A stretch of DNA of 64,000 bases from assembly GCF_011745665.1 (NCBI RefSeq), contig NZ_CP050253.1:1649418-1713417 (forward strand), given 5' to 3'. Of this stretch, positions 19,868 through 30,144 are shown one piece after another. Source of the DNA: Zophobihabitans entericus. GTDB taxonomy: Bacteria > Pseudomonadota > Gammaproteobacteria > Enterobacterales > Orbaceae. Made by a program: the position numbers and the translations under genes. The notes under the pieces are model-generated. The model worked only from the letters and a program-made list of their open reading frames with translations, searched no databases and was not told the origin of the DNA. The stretch's first letter is position 1, and each line of letters opens with the position of its first letter.

Positions 19868-20977
19868 CTAATAGCGAGACGTGATCTGACGAATTAAGCG
19901 GGCTTTTTGTGTATTAACCGGAATGATCTCAAGCTGAGATTTAGCTTGCTGTGCCAGTGACCAGTTAATATGAATATCCAGTAGCTCACTGATTTGTTTG
20001 TGTGACTCCAGTGCCTGAACAATCTCTTGTGAATAGGGCGCATTACCCAGCGCAATTGTAATATTTCTCAGCCAGTTTTGGTAACCAATACGGCGGATAG
20101 GTGTCCCTTCAGTAAAAGACATAAATTGCTGCTCGTTCCATTGATAGAGTTCAAGTAATTTAGAACTACTGAGCTGATGACGAGGTGTGAAATCTGCTTC
20201 CTGTGTATAGGTTGGTTCACGGTTCCAGGGACAAATCAGCTGACAATCATCACAACCATAAATGCGATTGCCTATGGCTGCCCGAAATTCCTCCGGAATA
20301 ACACCTGAATATTCAATAGTTAAATAAGAGATACAGCGGCGCGCATCAACCAGATAAGGAGCTACAATGGCCTGAGTTGGACAAATTTGCAGACAAGCCT
20401 GACATTTTCCGCATTTTTCGTTTACTGCTTCGTCAACTGGTAAAGGAATATTGACCAGCAGTTCACCCAAAAAGAACCACGAGCCGGTTTCATTCATAAT
20501 CAGTGAATGCTTACCACGCCAGCCAAGTCCGGCTTTTTCTGCCAGTGTTCGTTCAAGAATTGGGGCTGAATCGACAAAAGGACGGTAATTGAGGCCATGA
20601 CAGTACTCTTTAATCTTTTCGCCCAGTTGTTTTAAGCGAGCACGCATCACTTTGTGATAATCCCGACCAAGAGCATAACGGCTAATATAGCCTTTATCAG
20701 GATCGGACAAAGTATTGGCTGAGTCCGACTGCTGTGGGAAGTAGTTCATACGAACAGAAATAACGCGGAGTGTTCCGGGGTGTAGCTCTGCTGGTCTGGC
20801 ACGCATCATACCATGAGATGCCATCCAGTCCATTTCACCGTGATACTGCTTATCAAGCCAGGACTGAAGTTTAGGTTCTTCTGCTGACAAATCGACGTCA
20901 CAAATACCCACCTGTTGAAAACCCAGTTCGAGTCCCCATTGTTTAATTAGTTGAGTGAGTTTTGTATAGTCGATCAC
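19868..20977 (-). CDS. queG: Epoxyqueuosine reductase
   Basis: Last step of queuosine synthesis in tRNA: cobalamin-dependent reduction of epoxyqueuosine. It has the N-terminal cobalamin-binding domain (KQWGLELGFQQVGICDVDL) and two 4Fe-4S motifs, CGKCQACLQICPTQA and CDDCQLICPWNRE. The frame stays open upstream to 21133 but only with TTG starts; GTG 20977 gives 369 residues and places the conserved KQWGLELG block where it lies in E. coli QueG. The extended start would also run into the sdaA promoter region. Confidence 0.93.
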   Translation of the reverse strand: MIDYTKLTQLIKQWGLELGFQQVGICDVDLSAEEPKLQSWLDKQYHGEMDWMASHGMMRARPAELHPGTLRVISVRMNYFPQQSDSANTLSDPDKGYISRYALGRDYHKVMRARLKQLGEKIKEYCHGLNYRPFVDSAPILERTLAEKAGLGWRGKHSLIMNETGSWFFLGELLVNIPLPVDEAVNEKCGKCQACLQICPTQAIVAPYLVDARRCISYLTIEYSGVIPEEFRAAIGNRIYGCDDCQLICPWNREPTYTQEADFTPRHQLSSSKLLELYQWNEQQFMSFTEGTPIRRIGYQNWLRNITIALGNAPYSQEIVQALESHKQISELLDIHINWSLAQQAKSQLEIIPVNTQKARLIRQITSRY

Positions 20978-21198
20978 GATGTATTTAAAGTCAGAAAGTA
21001 TTTTTTGTATTGTACTGGTTTTTTTATCGTTTGCGTATCTTTGAATTACTCTGTGGTTGCTGAACAGATGAAAATGATTTTTGCTTAAAATAAACTCAAC
21101 GTTAACATGATTTTGAGTTAGAATATCTGGCAATTTTGGTTAAGCGTCAGCCGGGCTTCAGATTATTCAATACGGTTGTAAAGTAATGAGGTAGATCA

Positions 21199-22566
21199 AT
21201 GAGTTATACTGTTTTTGATATTTTTAAAGTGGGAATTGGCCCGTCCAGTTCACACACTGTTGGCCCGATGAAAGCAGCTAAGTGTTTCATTGATGATCTC
21301 ATTGAGCAGAATAAAATGGCTTCGATCACGCATTTAGTTGCTGATGTTTATGGATCTTTGTCACTCACCGGACGCGGGCATCATACCGATATTGCTATCG
21401 TTATGGGACTGGCAGGTAATGCGCCGGCAACAGTAGATATTGCTTCTATTCCTGATTTTATGAAGCAAGTCGGACAAACTTCAAGACTCCCAGTTTATTC
21501 AGGTAAGTATGAAGTCGATTTCTCTTTAACGACGGATCTGGTGATGCACCGTGAGTTTTTGCCTCTGCATGAAAATGGTTTGACATTGTCAGCCTATCAT
21601 CAGGATGAGCTGGTCTACCGTAAAACCTATTATTCAATTGGTGGTGGGGCCATTGTTGATGAAGAGCATTTTGGTCAACAAGATGCCTCTGAGGTTAAGT
21701 TACCTTATCCGTTTACATCAGCTAAAGAATTGCTGCAATATTGTGATGATGAATCAGTCTCACTATCAAGTATTGTACTTAAAAATGAGCTAGCTATGCA
21801 TAGTCTGGACGAAGTGAGAAATTATTTTACACATGTCTGGAAGGTGATGGAAGAGTGTATCAATCGTGGTATCAACTCTGAAGGCTTACTACCGGGACCA
21901 CTTAAAGTATCGCGACGGGCGTATTCGCTCTATCGTCAGCTAATGTCACAAACTAAAATCTCTAATGATCCGATGGTTGTTCTTGATTGGGTAAACGTCT
22001 ATGCGTTTGCGGTGTGTGAGGAAAATGCAGCAGGTGGTCGTGTTGTGACTGCGCCCACTAATGGTGCCTGCGGTATTATTCCGGCGGTTCTGGCTTATTA
22101 TAATCAGTTTGTACAACCAGTTACGCCTGATATCTGTATGCGTTATTTCTTAACTTCTGGTGCAATTGGTCTGTTATATCAACGTAACGCGTCAATTTCT
22201 GGTGCGGAAGTCGGCTGTCAGGGCGAGGTCGGTGTTGCTTGTTCCATGGCGGCTGCCGGCTTAACAGAACTACTTGGTGGTAATGCGGAACAAGTTTGTA
22301 TGGCGGCAGAAATTGGTATGGAGCATAACTTAGGTTTAACCTGTGACCCGATTGGCGGACAAGTTCAGGTACCATGTATTGAGCGTAATGCGATTGCATC
22401 CGTTAAAGCGATTAACTCTTCTCGTATGGCGCTACGTCGTACGACAATGGGTAAAGTTTCTTTAGATAAAGTAATTGAAACGATGTATGAGACAGGTAAA
22501 GATATGAACTCAAAATATCGTGAAACGTCGCAAGGTGGACTGGCAATTACGGTGCGCTGTGAATAG
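21199..22566 (+). CDS. sdaA: L-serine dehydratase (iron-sulfur type)
   Basis: Deaminates L-serine to pyruvate and ammonia with a 4Fe-4S cluster. The single-chain 455-residue enzyme has [16 protein letters not shown] at the N-terminus and the cluster-ligand cysteines in the C-terminal domain ([51 protein letters not shown]). A nearby remnant of a serine/threonine transporter at 36.9 kb is not linked to it. A bidirectional terminator follows. Confidence 0.95.
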   Translation: MSYTVFDIFKVGIGPSSSHTVGPMKAAKCFIDDLIEQNKMASITHLVADVYGSLSLTGRGHHTDIAIVMGLAGNAPATVDIASIPDFMKQVGQTSRLPVYSGKYEVDFSLTTDLVMHREFLPLHENGLTLSAYHQDELVYRKTYYSIGGGAIVDEEHFGQQDASEVKLPYPFTSAKELLQYCDDESVSLSSIVLKNELAMHSLDEVRNYFTHVWKVMEECINRGINSEGLLPGPLKVSRRAYSLYRQLMSQTKISNDPMVVLDWVNVYAFAVCEENAAGGRVVTAPTNGACGIIPAVLAYYNQFVQPVTPDICMRYFLTSGAIGLLYQRNASISGAEVGCQGEVGVACSMAAAGLTELLGGNAEQVCMAAEIGMEHNLGLTCDPIGGQVQVPCIERNAIASVKAINSSRMALRRTTMGKVSLDKVIETMYETGKDMNSKYRETSQGGLAITVRCE

Positions 22567-22583
22567 TCAGCAGTTATAAAAAT

Positions 22584-22616
22584 AAAAAAGGGATTAAATG
22601 ATTAATCCCTTTTTTA
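22584..22616. terminator. Bidirectional terminator between sdaA and rsmI
   Basis: GGGATTAA-ATGA-TTAATCCC with a T-run on the plus side and an A-run before it, so it works for both convergent genes. Confidence 0.9.
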
Positions 22617-22634
22617 TTGCAATACATTTTGAAA

Positions 22635-23477
22635 TTATTCTTCAAGTCCCAACTTATATAAAGCATTCTTCTTTAAACCATAAATCTCAGCAGTAATTGC
22701 AGCCGCCTTTTTCAGTGGTAACTCTTTTTGCAGAAGTTGGAGTGTTTTAAGTACCTGAGGATCCAGTTCTGCTTCTGCTGATTTTTGATAACCTTCGATA
22801 ATCAGGACAAATTCGCCTTTAGTTCGATTGAGATCATCATTTAGCCAGGTGATTAATTCACTAACTGGTAAGCTGATAATGGTTTCCCATGTTTTAGTTA
22901 ACTCTTTGGCCAGAACGACGTGGCGATCCTCACCCATGACAGTTTGAATATCTTGTAAGCTATCCAGTAATCTGTGAGTTGATTCATAAAAAATCATGGT
23001 ACGGGTTTCTGTTAGCAGATTACTCAGAGAATCACAGCGCGCTTTACTTTTTGCTGGTAAAAAGCCTTCATAACAAAAACGGTCAGAAGGAAGTCCGGCA
23101 ACAGACAATGCTGCAATAGCTGCACAAGCACCGGGAACAGGTACCACGGTAATATTTTCTGCCCGGCACTGATGAACTAAATGATAACCAGGATCGTTAA
23201 TCAGTGGAGTGCCGGCATCAGAGACTAAAGCAACAGACTGACCGCTCTTTAGTTTTTCAATCAGAACCTGAGCCTTTTGCTGCTCGTTATGATCGTGCAG
23301 GGCAAATAATTTGGCATTGATTGAGTAGTGTTGTAGCAGTAGCCCTGTATGTCTGGTATCTTCTGCAGCAATTAGATCGACGTTTTTTAGTACTTCAATT
23401 GCGCGTAAAGTCATATCACCTAAATTACCAATAGGAGTAGCGACGATATAGAGTGTAGCTGGTTGAGTAGCAGACAT
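22635..23477 (-). CDS. rsmI: 16S rRNA 2'-O-ribose C1402 methyltransferase
   Basis: Methylates the ribose of C1402 in the decoding centre. The 280-residue protein is of the tetrapyrrole-methylase fold with [17 protein letters not shown] at the start, [13 protein letters not shown], and [16 protein letters not shown] as SAM-site loop, plus a C-terminal helical domain. It reads away from nlpD and converges with sdaA. Confidence 0.95.
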   Translation of the reverse strand: MSATQPATLYIVATPIGNLGDMTLRAIEVLKNVDLIAAEDTRHTGLLLQHYSINAKLFALHDHNEQQKAQVLIEKLKSGQSVALVSDAGTPLINDPGYHLVHQCRAENITVVPVPGACAAIAALSVAGLPSDRFCYEGFLPAKSKARCDSLSNLLTETRTMIFYESTHRLLDSLQDIQTVMGEDRHVVLAKELTKTWETIISLPVSELITWLNDDLNRTKGEFVLIIEGYQKSAEAELDPQVLKTLQLLQKELPLKKAAAITAEIYGLKKNALYKLGLEE

Positions 23478-23765
23478 TTATTTTCTTTCTGATTAAGGAG
23501 TTAATGGGTGTTATTCTAAATCACTTAGCAGATTAAACCAATTTTTCTGTCGCAATTGATTTTCATGTCATCAAATTTAGCAATATATTTTTTGTGATTG
23601 ATTGTTTTTGTCATTTAAATCAGTAAGAATAACCACAATCGTAGATGAGAAAAGCACACAATATCAATAGTCAAGCAAACTAATATTGTATAGAATAAGT
23701 TCAGTTTGTGTCGAAAATAATGTGTTACATGTATGGACTGTAACTCATAATAAGGGAGACCTATA

Positions 23766-24785
23766 GTGTTAAATAAAGTTATTAAAATTGCTGCACTCAG
23801 TTCTGTAGCGTTAATTCTTGCAGCGTGTACGCAAAATAATCCGGCTGTCGTTAAGGATATCTCCGATGCTGGTACATCACCGTCAAGCCGTACGACGATT
23901 GATAACAGCGCTCCAACTTATGAACAGCGTCCTTCTTCAATTGTCAGTGGTACAACGACGCAGCCAACATCTTCAGTCGTAACGACAAACCCTAACAATA
24001 ATACGGTTACAACGACAACAACAACTCAAGAACGTATTGTTTACACGCGTAATTATGAAGATATTCCTAAGGGCGGTTATCAGGGTAATTCTTATACCGT
24101 TCAACGTGGTGATACATTATTCTACGTAGCATGGATTACGGGTAATGACTACCGTGCTTTAGCACTGAAAAATAACATCAAAGCACCTTATGAATTAAGT
24201 GTGGGTCAGGTGCTTGACGTTAGTGGTAATACATCAGTTGTGGTAACAGAAAAAACAGTCACAACTAACCCGGCAACATCAACCAAACCAGCTACCAGTA
24301 CAAGTACAGGAACTAAACCTGCAACGAGTACCACTACAACGACAACAGCGGTGACATCGCCATCATCGTCAACTACGACAACTACTACCACGACTACGCC
24401 GACAACGACAACAAATGTTGCCAATATTACATGGCAGTGGCCGGCAAAAGGGAAAGTGATTGAAACCTTCTCTAACGCAACTAAAGGGATTGATATCTCT
24501 GGCTCACTTGGTGATAAAGTTGTGGCAGCAGCGGCTGGTCGTGTTGTGTATGCTGGTAACGCATTACCAGGTTATGGTAATTTGATCATTGTGAAACATA
24601 ATGATGATTACTTAACGGCTTATGCACATAACCAAAGTATTTTAGTGAAAGAGCAACAGGACGTAGCAGCAGGGCAGCAAATTGCAACAATGGGTAATAC
24701 AGGGACGTCATCAGTTCGCCTGCATTTTGAAATTCGATATAAAGCGAAATCTGTCGATCCTTTAAAATACTTACCTAAACAGTAA
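23766..24785 (+). CDS. nlpD: NlpD-like murein hydrolase activator lipoprotein
   Basis: Outer-membrane-directed lipoprotein that activates the amidase AmiC during cell separation. It has a lipobox LAAC at about residues 19-22, a LysM peptidoglycan-binding domain (about 110-155, YTVQRGDTLFYVAWITGNDY), a threonine-rich linker (about 165-220) and a degenerate LytM/M23 domain (about 225-339) in which the HxxxD metal motif is replaced (KGIDISG), as in true NlpD. The start is GTG 23766 with AGGGAG upstream. In enterobacteria rpoS follows nlpD; here gpmA does. Confidence 0.92.
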   Translation: MLNKVIKIAALSSVALILAACTQNNPAVVKDISDAGTSPSSRTTIDNSAPTYEQRPSSIVSGTTTQPTSSVVTTNPNNNTVTTTTTTQERIVYTRNYEDIPKGGYQGNSYTVQRGDTLFYVAWITGNDYRALALKNNIKAPYELSVGQVLDVSGNTSVVVTEKTVTTNPATSTKPATSTSTGTKPATSTTTTTTAVTSPSSSTTTTTTTTTPTTTTNVANITWQWPAKGKVIETFSNATKGIDISGSLGDKVVAAAAGRVVYAGNALPGYGNLIIVKHNDDYLTAYAHNQSILVKEQQDVAAGQQIATMGNTGTSSVRLHFEIRYKAKSVDPLKYLPKQ

Positions 24786-24805
24786 TATCTGTTATTGATT
24801 TACTA

Positions 24806-24829
24806 ATAGCGCTACAACTGTAGCGCTAT
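24806..24829 (+). terminator. Stem-loop downstream of nlpD
   Basis: A perfect 10-bp stem ATAGCGCTAC/GTAGCGCTAT with a 4-nt loop, 20 bp after the nlpD stop. No T-run follows, so it may be an mRNA 3' end or weak terminator. Confidence 0.5.
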
Positions 24830-24945
24830 CACATAATACTAATAATTGTTAGCAATTTGAGAATGTCTTGTTTTTATAGTGAGTTATATGTAGTTACATG
24901 ATAAGCATGTAGCGGTATATAGTGTTTTATACTAAGGAGCATTCT

Positions 24946-25698
24946 ATGGCAGTAAAAAAATTGGTACTTGTCCGTCACGGAGAAAGTACCTGGAATCAGG
25001 AAAATCGTTTTACCGGCTGGACAGATGTTGAGTTGTCCGATAAGGGTCGTCAGGAAGCGCTCGAAGCAGGGAAGTTGCTGAAAAAAGAGGGCTTTATCTT
25101 TGATTTTGCCTACACTTCTGTTCTTACCCGCGCAATTCACACGTTATGGACTATTCTGGATGAGTTAAAACAGCCATGGTTGCCTGTAGAAAAATCATGG
25201 AAGTTAAACGAACGTCATTATGGTGCACTACAAGGTCTTAATAAGGCTGAAACAGCAGCAAAATATGGTGATGATCAGGTTAAACTCTGGCGTCGTGGTT
25301 TTGCGGTAACGCCTCCGGCACTGGATAAATCTGATGAGCGTTATCCGGGTCATGATCTGCGTTATAAAAATCTGACCGAGAAAGAACTCCCTGTGACAGA
25401 AAGTCTGGCACTGACCATTGAACGTGTAATGCCATACTGGAATGATGTGATTGCCCCGCGTGTAGCTAAAGGTGAGAGAGTGATTATTGCAGCTCACGGT
25501 AATTCACTCCGTGCACTGGTTAAATATCTGGATAATATTAGCGATGATGACATCATTGAGCTAAATATTCCAACAGGTGCGCCACTGGTTTATGAGTTTG
25601 ATGATAATATGAAAGTGCTTCGTCACTATTATCTGGGTGATGCCGACGCTATAGCAGCCAAGGCGGCAGCAGTTGCTAATCAGGGTAAAAGTAAGTAA
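24946..25698 (+). CDS. gpmA: 2,3-bisphosphoglycerate-dependent phosphoglycerate mutase
   Basis: Glycolytic and gluconeogenic interconversion of 3- and 2-phosphoglycerate. The 250-residue product has the RHGES motif with the phospho-accepting His11, [12 protein letters not shown], and the second catalytic His in [11 protein letters not shown]. The ATG 24946 with AAGGAG at 6 bp is preferred over an upstream in-frame start at 24922 and gives exactly the E. coli length. It occupies the place where rpoS would follow nlpD. Confidence 0.95.
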   Translation: MAVKKLVLVRHGESTWNQENRFTGWTDVELSDKGRQEALEAGKLLKKEGFIFDFAYTSVLTRAIHTLWTILDELKQPWLPVEKSWKLNERHYGALQGLNKAETAAKYGDDQVKLWRRGFAVTPPALDKSDERYPGHDLRYKNLTEKELPVTESLALTIERVMPYWNDVIAPRVAKGERVIIAAHGNSLRALVKYLDNISDDDIIELNIPTGAPLVYEFDDNMKVLRHYYLGDADAIAAKAAAVANQGKSK

Positions 25699-25712
25699 GC
25701 ATTAATTGAAAA

Positions 25713-25768
25713 TATTCAATAAAATCAATGTGTTATAATTAAACCTAACTATTTGATTTTATTGAATA
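25713..25768. terminator. AT-rich 16-bp inverted repeat after gpmA
   Basis: Arms 25713-25728 and 25753-25768 are perfectly complementary with a 24-nt loop, beginning 14 bp after the gpmA stop and followed by AATTTATTTT. Possibly the gpmA transcript end; the low G+C makes it a poor classical terminator. Confidence 0.45.
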
Positions 25769-25953
25769 ATTTATTTTCACAACTCTATTTTTTCTTCTCA
25801 TAAATAATTAATTGTTATTAATTAAAAAGTTATTTATTAAAATCTGCTTGCCTTTTTATTTTCACTATGGAAGAATAAAGCCACTGAAGACTTATATTCT
25901 GTTTGTTTTTTGAACTTTAAATTGAAATCTTTAGTAAACAAATAAAAGGTTAA

Positions 25954-26046
25954 ATGTTTAAAATGTGTATTTCAAAATCGTTGAATTATCAACTGTCAAT
26001 TTTCTCAAGTTTTACCAGTGAATATCACTGGCGTGCATTGCTGTAG
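25954..26046 (+). CDS. Leader ORF upstream of mdtJI (mdtU-like)
   Basis: A 30-codon ORF starting with ATG 25954 behind AAAGG at 7 bp and ending at TAG 26046. The peptide is mixed polar/aromatic and ends in SEYHWRALL. A 7-bp hairpin CCAGTGA-ATA-TCACTGG (26015-26031) sits over its last codons. In E. coli an upstream ORF, mdtU, in the same position is needed for spermidine-dependent expression of mdtJI; the position and size here are comparable, and its translation may likewise control downstream expression. I have not been able to compare the peptide sequences. Confidence 0.6.
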   Translation: MFKMCISKSLNYQLSIFSSFTSEYHWRALL

Positions 26047-26216
26047 CGTACTTCACCCTTATCGCTGACGTTTATCAAGCGTAGTTCTGATTTTGGCATA
26101 GTTAGTCGTTTTCTATTTATTCTGACAATAATCTATCCATTGATACGCTGATTACGTCCAGTAACCATCATTCTTTCTTAAATTTATAAATATGGTGCAA
26201 ACCATTGGGGTGAAAT

Positions 26217-26606
26217 ATGATTTATTGGATATTTTTATTATTTGCTATTGTGGCAGAAATTATCGGTACTGTTTCGATGAAATATGCCAGTGTACACGGT
26301 GCAATGACTGGTCATGTGGTGATGTTTGTGATGATCGCCTGTTCTTATTTACTACTGGCAATCGCCGTTAAAAAGATTGCTTTAGGTGTTGCTTATGCGC
26401 TTTGGGAAGGAATTGGTACAGTTGCCATTACCTTCTTTAGTGTGGCCTGGTTTGGCGAAGTAATGACACCACTTAAAGCGACTGGTTTAGCGGTGTTATT
26501 ACTAGGTATTGCTCTGGTTAAATCTGGCTGTAAAGAAGAGCGCGCCAGGCCAGCCAAAAGCAGATCAAATGTAATTAAACTGGAGGTTAATCATGCAACA
26601 GCTTGA
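26217..26606 (+). CDS. mdtJ: Spermidine export protein MdtJ (SMR family)
   Basis: One half of a heteromeric inner-membrane spermidine exporter. The 129-residue protein has four transmembrane helices and the MdtJ-specific stretch [16 protein letters not shown] (about 52-67) with the SMR glutamate at residue 13 (VAEIIGT). GGGG lies 6 bp before the ATG. The last 14 bp overlap mdtI, so translation is coupled. The basic tail after helix 4 resembles that of E. coli MdtJ. Confidence 0.93.
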   Translation: MIYWIFLLFAIVAEIIGTVSMKYASVHGAMTGHVVMFVMIACSYLLLAIAVKKIALGVAYALWEGIGTVAITFFSVAWFGEVMTPLKATGLAVLLLGIALVKSGCKEERARPAKSRSNVIKLEVNHATA

Positions 26607-26922
26607 GTTCTATCATATTGCCTTCTTAGCCCTGGCGGTTGTACTGGAAATCATCGCCAATATTTTTCTGAAATATTCTAACGGCTTTAGTCATAAAGGT
26701 TTCGGTTTTTTGTCACTGGCCTCAGTTTTAGCTGCCTTTGCCTGTCTGGCTCAGGCCGTAAAAGGGATTGATCTTTCAGTAGCTTATGCACTTTGGGGTG
26801 GCTTTGGTGTTATCGCAACGGTTGCGGCCGGGTGGATCTTATTTGGTCAGAAACTCAATAATCGTGGCTGGATTGGTCTGGCTTGTCTGTTGATTGGTAT
26901 GACAATGATTAAGCTGGCTTAA
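26593..26922 (+). CDS. mdtI: Spermidine export protein MdtI (SMR family)
   Basis: Second half of the MdtJI exporter. The 109-residue protein has four helices, the membrane glutamate in [17 protein letters not shown] and the signature [16 protein letters not shown]. It starts inside the end of mdtJ with GGAGG at 6 bp. A bidirectional terminator lies 94 bp downstream, before convergent mutS. Confidence 0.94.
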   Translation: MQQLEFYHIAFLALAVVLEIIANIFLKYSNGFSHKGFGFLSLASVLAAFACLAQAVKGIDLSVAYALWGGFGVIATVAAGWILFGQKLNNRGWIGLACLLIGMTMIKLA

Positions 26923-27015
26923 TCAAAGTAAATCAGCTTAGGATTAAGAGCAAAATAGCATCAATCACTATGATATAAAGCAGCAATAATGAGTATGTTT
27001 CTGGTATTAAGTAAT

Positions 27016-27045
27016 AAAAAAGCGCTAATTATTAGCGCTTTTTTT
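27016..27045. terminator. Bidirectional terminator between mdtI and mutS
   Basis: AGCGCTAA-TTA-TTAGCGCT flanked by an A-run on the left and TTTTTTT on the right; intrinsic terminator on both strands. Confidence 0.9.
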
Positions 27046-27076
27046 ATGTCCTGATTTTACTGACTCAAGAGAGTTT

Positions 27077-29641
27077 TTACTTGAGTAAACCTTTTAATCG
27101 GTAGAGCTGTTCCAGCGCCTCTTTTGGCGTTAACGAGTCGGGGTCAATACGTTGTAATTCTTCTTCCACAATTGATGGCTCTGCTTCTGCCAGTAATGAG
27201 AGTTGTGAACGATCAACATGACTCCCTGATGCCTGCTGAGAAAGAGATTCAAGCTCTTTCAGTTTTTGACGAGCACGTTTTAATACTGATTGTGGAACAC
27301 CGGCCAGACCTGCTACAGCAACACCATAACTTTTACTCGCAGCACCTTCCTGAACGGTATGCATAAAGGCGATAGTGTGACCATGTTCAACCGCATCTAA
27401 ATGTACATTGACTGCACCCAGAATTTTTTCTGGTAACTGAGTCAGCTCAAAATAGTGAGTGGCAAACAGCGTCATGGCTTTAATGTGATTAAGCAGATAC
27501 TCTGCACATGACCAGGCTAAAGACAGACCATCATACGTTGAGGTTCCGCGTCCAATTTCATCCATCAGCACTAAACTTTTATCGGTCGCGTTATGCAGGA
27601 TATTGGCGGTTTCTGTCATTTCAACCATAAAAGTAGAACGGCCAGACGCTAAATCATCCGAAGCCCCAATACGGGTAAAGATGCGATCAACCGGGCCAAT
27701 TTGGGCATGAGAAGCTGGCACAAAACTTCCAATATAAGCAAGTAGTACAATCAGTGCAGTCTGGCGCATATAAGTACTTTTACCACCCATATTAGGGCCG
27801 GTAATAATCATCATACGGCGCTGTGGTGACAGCATCAAAGGATTAGCAATAAACGGCTCTGAAAGCACTTGTTCAACGACCGGATGACGGCCTTCTTCTA
27901 TATCAATGCCCATTTTATCGGTCAGCAGCGGACAACTATAGTTTAAAGTATAAGCACGCTCTGATAAGTTGCTAAGAACGTCAAGCTCTGCCAGTGCAGC
28001 GGCACTTTTTTGCATTTCAGCTAAAGAAGGCAGAAGCAGATCAAAAAGCTCATCATACAGGGCTTTTTCTAGCGCCAGTGCTTTACCTTTCGAACTTAAT
28101 ACTTTGTCTTCATGTTCTTTTAGTTCAGGGATGATATAACGCTCAGCATTCTTCAGCGTCTGGCGGCGAGTATAGTGGATAGGTGCTAAATGGCTTTGAC
28201 CTCGACTAATCTGAATATAGTAGCCATGAACAGCATTAAATCCGACTTTAAGCGTGTCGATACCGTGTGCTTCTCGTTCGCGCTTTTCTAGCTGTTCTAA
28301 ATAGTTACTTGCACCTTCTGCTAAAAGGCGCCACTCATCAAGCTCTGCGTTATAGCCAGTAGCAAGCACACCACCATCACGAATGAGAACAGGTGGCACT
28401 TCAATAATTGCACGAGTGAGTAACTCACAAATATCATCGAATTGATTAATATCGGCTTTTAAGTTTTTAAGATGCTGACAGTTAACTTGTGCTAAGTTGC
28501 CATGTAACTCTGGCAGTATTTTAAAGGCATCACGAATACGGGCAAAGTCACGCGGACGAGCCGTGCGTAGCGCTAAGCGCGCTAAAATTCGTTCAATATC
28601 ACCGATTTGTTGTAACATCGGTTGCAGATCACAAATCATAGTTTGTAATTCATTGATCGCTTCCTGACGATATTGCAGCGTTTTTAGATTACGAATCGGT
28701 GCATGCAGCCAGCGTTTTAACATACGGCTACCCATAGCGGTTTTGGTTTTATCTAAGATTGCTGCTAAGGTATTTTCTGTACCGCCGGAAAGATTTTCGG
28801 TAATTTCCAGATTGCGGCGGGTTGCAGCATCAAGAATTACGCTCTCTTCCAGTGATTCTTTAGTGAGACTACGAATATGTGGCAGGGCAGTGCGCTGGGT
28901 ATCTTTGACATATTGCAGTAAACAACCAGCAGCACGCAGACCTTTACTGGCGTTTTCAACGCCAAAACCAACCAAATCGCGGGTACCAAACTGCATATTC
29001 AGCTGTTGCTTAGCAGTATCCAGTTCAAATTCCCAGACAGGGCGCCGACGTAGACCACGGCGATGTTCAATCAGGTACATCTCCTCAAAGTCTTCCGGAT
29101 AGAGTAACTCAACCGGATTTGTGCGTTGCAGTTCTGCTGCCATTGATTCAGCATCTTTGCATTCAAACAGATGGAAACGACCAGAGCTGATATCCAGCGT
29201 TGAATAGCCAAAACCGGTTTTATCTCTTGAGATAGCGGCTAGTAAGTTATCGCGTTTTTCTTCCAGCAGTGATTCATCACTGATGGTACCGGGAGTAACA
29301 ATGCGCACCACTTTACGCTCAACCGGACCTTTACTGGTTGCCGGGTCACCAATTTGTTCACAAATCGCGACAGACTCGCCTTGTTGGATGAGTTTTGCCA
29401 GATAGTTTTCAACTGCGTGGTAGGGAATACCAGCCATGGGAATAGGATCACCAGCTGAGGCACCGCGCTTAGTTAACGAAATGTCCAACAGTTGCGAAGC
29501 TCTTTTAGCATCATCATAAAACATCTCATAAAAGTCACCCATGCGATAAAACAGCAAAATATCCGGATGCTGCGCTTTAAGTTTTAAGTACTGTTGCATC
29601 ATTGGTGTGTGAGCGGTGTAGTCAGTCTCGATGTTTTGCAT
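27077..29641 (-). CDS. mutS: DNA mismatch repair protein MutS
   Basis: Recognises mismatches and small loops and recruits MutL. The 854-residue protein has the mismatch-wedging motif GDFYEMF (about 35-41), core and lever domains, Walker [10 protein letters not shown] near residue 615 and the [17 protein letters not shown] dimer/ATPase block. Length equals that of E. coli MutS. With nlpD 3 kb away this is the remnant of the enterobacterial nlpD-rpoS-mutS neighbourhood. Confidence 0.97.
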   Translation of the reverse strand: MQNIETDYTAHTPMMQQYLKLKAQHPDILLFYRMGDFYEMFYDDAKRASQLLDISLTKRGASAGDPIPMAGIPYHAVENYLAKLIQQGESVAICEQIGDPATSKGPVERKVVRIVTPGTISDESLLEEKRDNLLAAISRDKTGFGYSTLDISSGRFHLFECKDAESMAAELQRTNPVELLYPEDFEEMYLIEHRRGLRRRPVWEFELDTAKQQLNMQFGTRDLVGFGVENASKGLRAAGCLLQYVKDTQRTALPHIRSLTKESLEESVILDAATRRNLEITENLSGGTENTLAAILDKTKTAMGSRMLKRWLHAPIRNLKTLQYRQEAINELQTMICDLQPMLQQIGDIERILARLALRTARPRDFARIRDAFKILPELHGNLAQVNCQHLKNLKADINQFDDICELLTRAIIEVPPVLIRDGGVLATGYNAELDEWRLLAEGASNYLEQLEKREREAHGIDTLKVGFNAVHGYYIQISRGQSHLAPIHYTRRQTLKNAERYIIPELKEHEDKVLSSKGKALALEKALYDELFDLLLPSLAEMQKSAAALAELDVLSNLSERAYTLNYSCPLLTDKMGIDIEEGRHPVVEQVLSEPFIANPLMLSPQRRMMIITGPNMGGKSTYMRQTALIVLLAYIGSFVPASHAQIGPVDRIFTRIGASDDLASGRSTFMVEMTETANILHNATDKSLVLMDEIGRGTSTYDGLSLAWSCAEYLLNHIKAMTLFATHYFELTQLPEKILGAVNVHLDAVEHGHTIAFMHTVQEGAASKSYGVAVAGLAGVPQSVLKRARQKLKELESLSQQASGSHVDRSQLSLLAEAEPSIVEEELQRIDPDSLTPKEALEQLYRLKGLLK

Positions 29642-30135
29642 AATGATTTGATTTATATCGCTATTTTAAGATATCAGATTATCGGTTATTATCGCATAAA
29701 TTGGGTGAAGCCGCAAAAATTAGTGATAATTATATAAAAAGATATTAGTGGAATGGGGAGAATAAAAGGAATAAACCTCCCTTCATATCCAAAAATTAAG
29801 ACTGTTATTTAATATGAGTAAAGCGCATGAATTGATAGCAAAAAAATCACTGGAAGAATATTTTAAATATATAGATTTGTATCAGTGACAGCAAAAAATA
29901 TCTAATTTTCGTAATAAAAATTTTAGGAAAATGAGCCTGCAAGAAATTTTTCCAGAAATTATTCAAAAGACTAAGTCTAATTGTTAATAAAAAATTATAT
30001 TTATAATTGTGTTTTAATTATATTGAAAGTGCAATATTGTCTTTAACCTTTCCGTGAATCCCTTCTCACTTTCACAAAAATAACCTTGTTGATTCGTGAT
30101 AAAGCTATAATATAATGTGACTTAATTTTATACGA
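29642..30135. other. AT-rich gap between mutS and the RpiR gene
   Basis: About 490 bp. It holds the divergent promoters and one coding-like frame on the plus strand: a 24-codon ORF from ATG 29814 to TGA 29888 that continues in frame to TAA at 29985-29987 (33 more codons). This could be a small gene broken by one stop, but no similarity is recognised and AT-rich chance openness is possible. Nothing else is seen apart from the promoter at 30089-30116. Confidence 0.5.
30089..30116 (+). promoter_or_regulatory. Promoter of the PTS-linked rpiR gene
   Basis: TTGATT (30089-30094) and a perfect TATAAT (30111-30116) at 16 bp spacing, about 30 bp before the start codon. Confidence 0.6.
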
Positions 30136-30144
30136 GTGGATAAC

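Larger units (their letters stand above)
25699..26216. other. Long gpmA-mdtJ intergenic region with leader ORF
   Basis: About 520 bp. The left third holds a long AT-rich inverted repeat after gpmA. The right half is the presumed mdtJI leader: a 30-codon ORF at 25954-26046, then 170 nt that include AGCGTA at 26045-26050 and 26078-26083 and its complement TACGCT at 26144-26149, so alternative pairings are possible. The stretch 26047-26200 has C-rich, poorly structured segments of a kind that could load Rho; this is inference. Confidence 0.6.

Noticed and set aside
20978..21133. N-terminal extension of queG
   Set aside because: Only TTG starts are available, and the E. coli-like N-terminus begins at GTG 20977.
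24206..24424. Valine-rich reading frame on the minus strand
   Set aside because: It is the antisense of the threonine-rich linker of nlpD (ACN repeats read as valine codons) with no start signal.
26047..26216. Guanidine riboswitch before the SMR genes
   Set aside because: Some SMR genes have one, but the paired ACGR-loop hairpins are not seen and the proteins are of the MdtJI type, not guanidine exporters.
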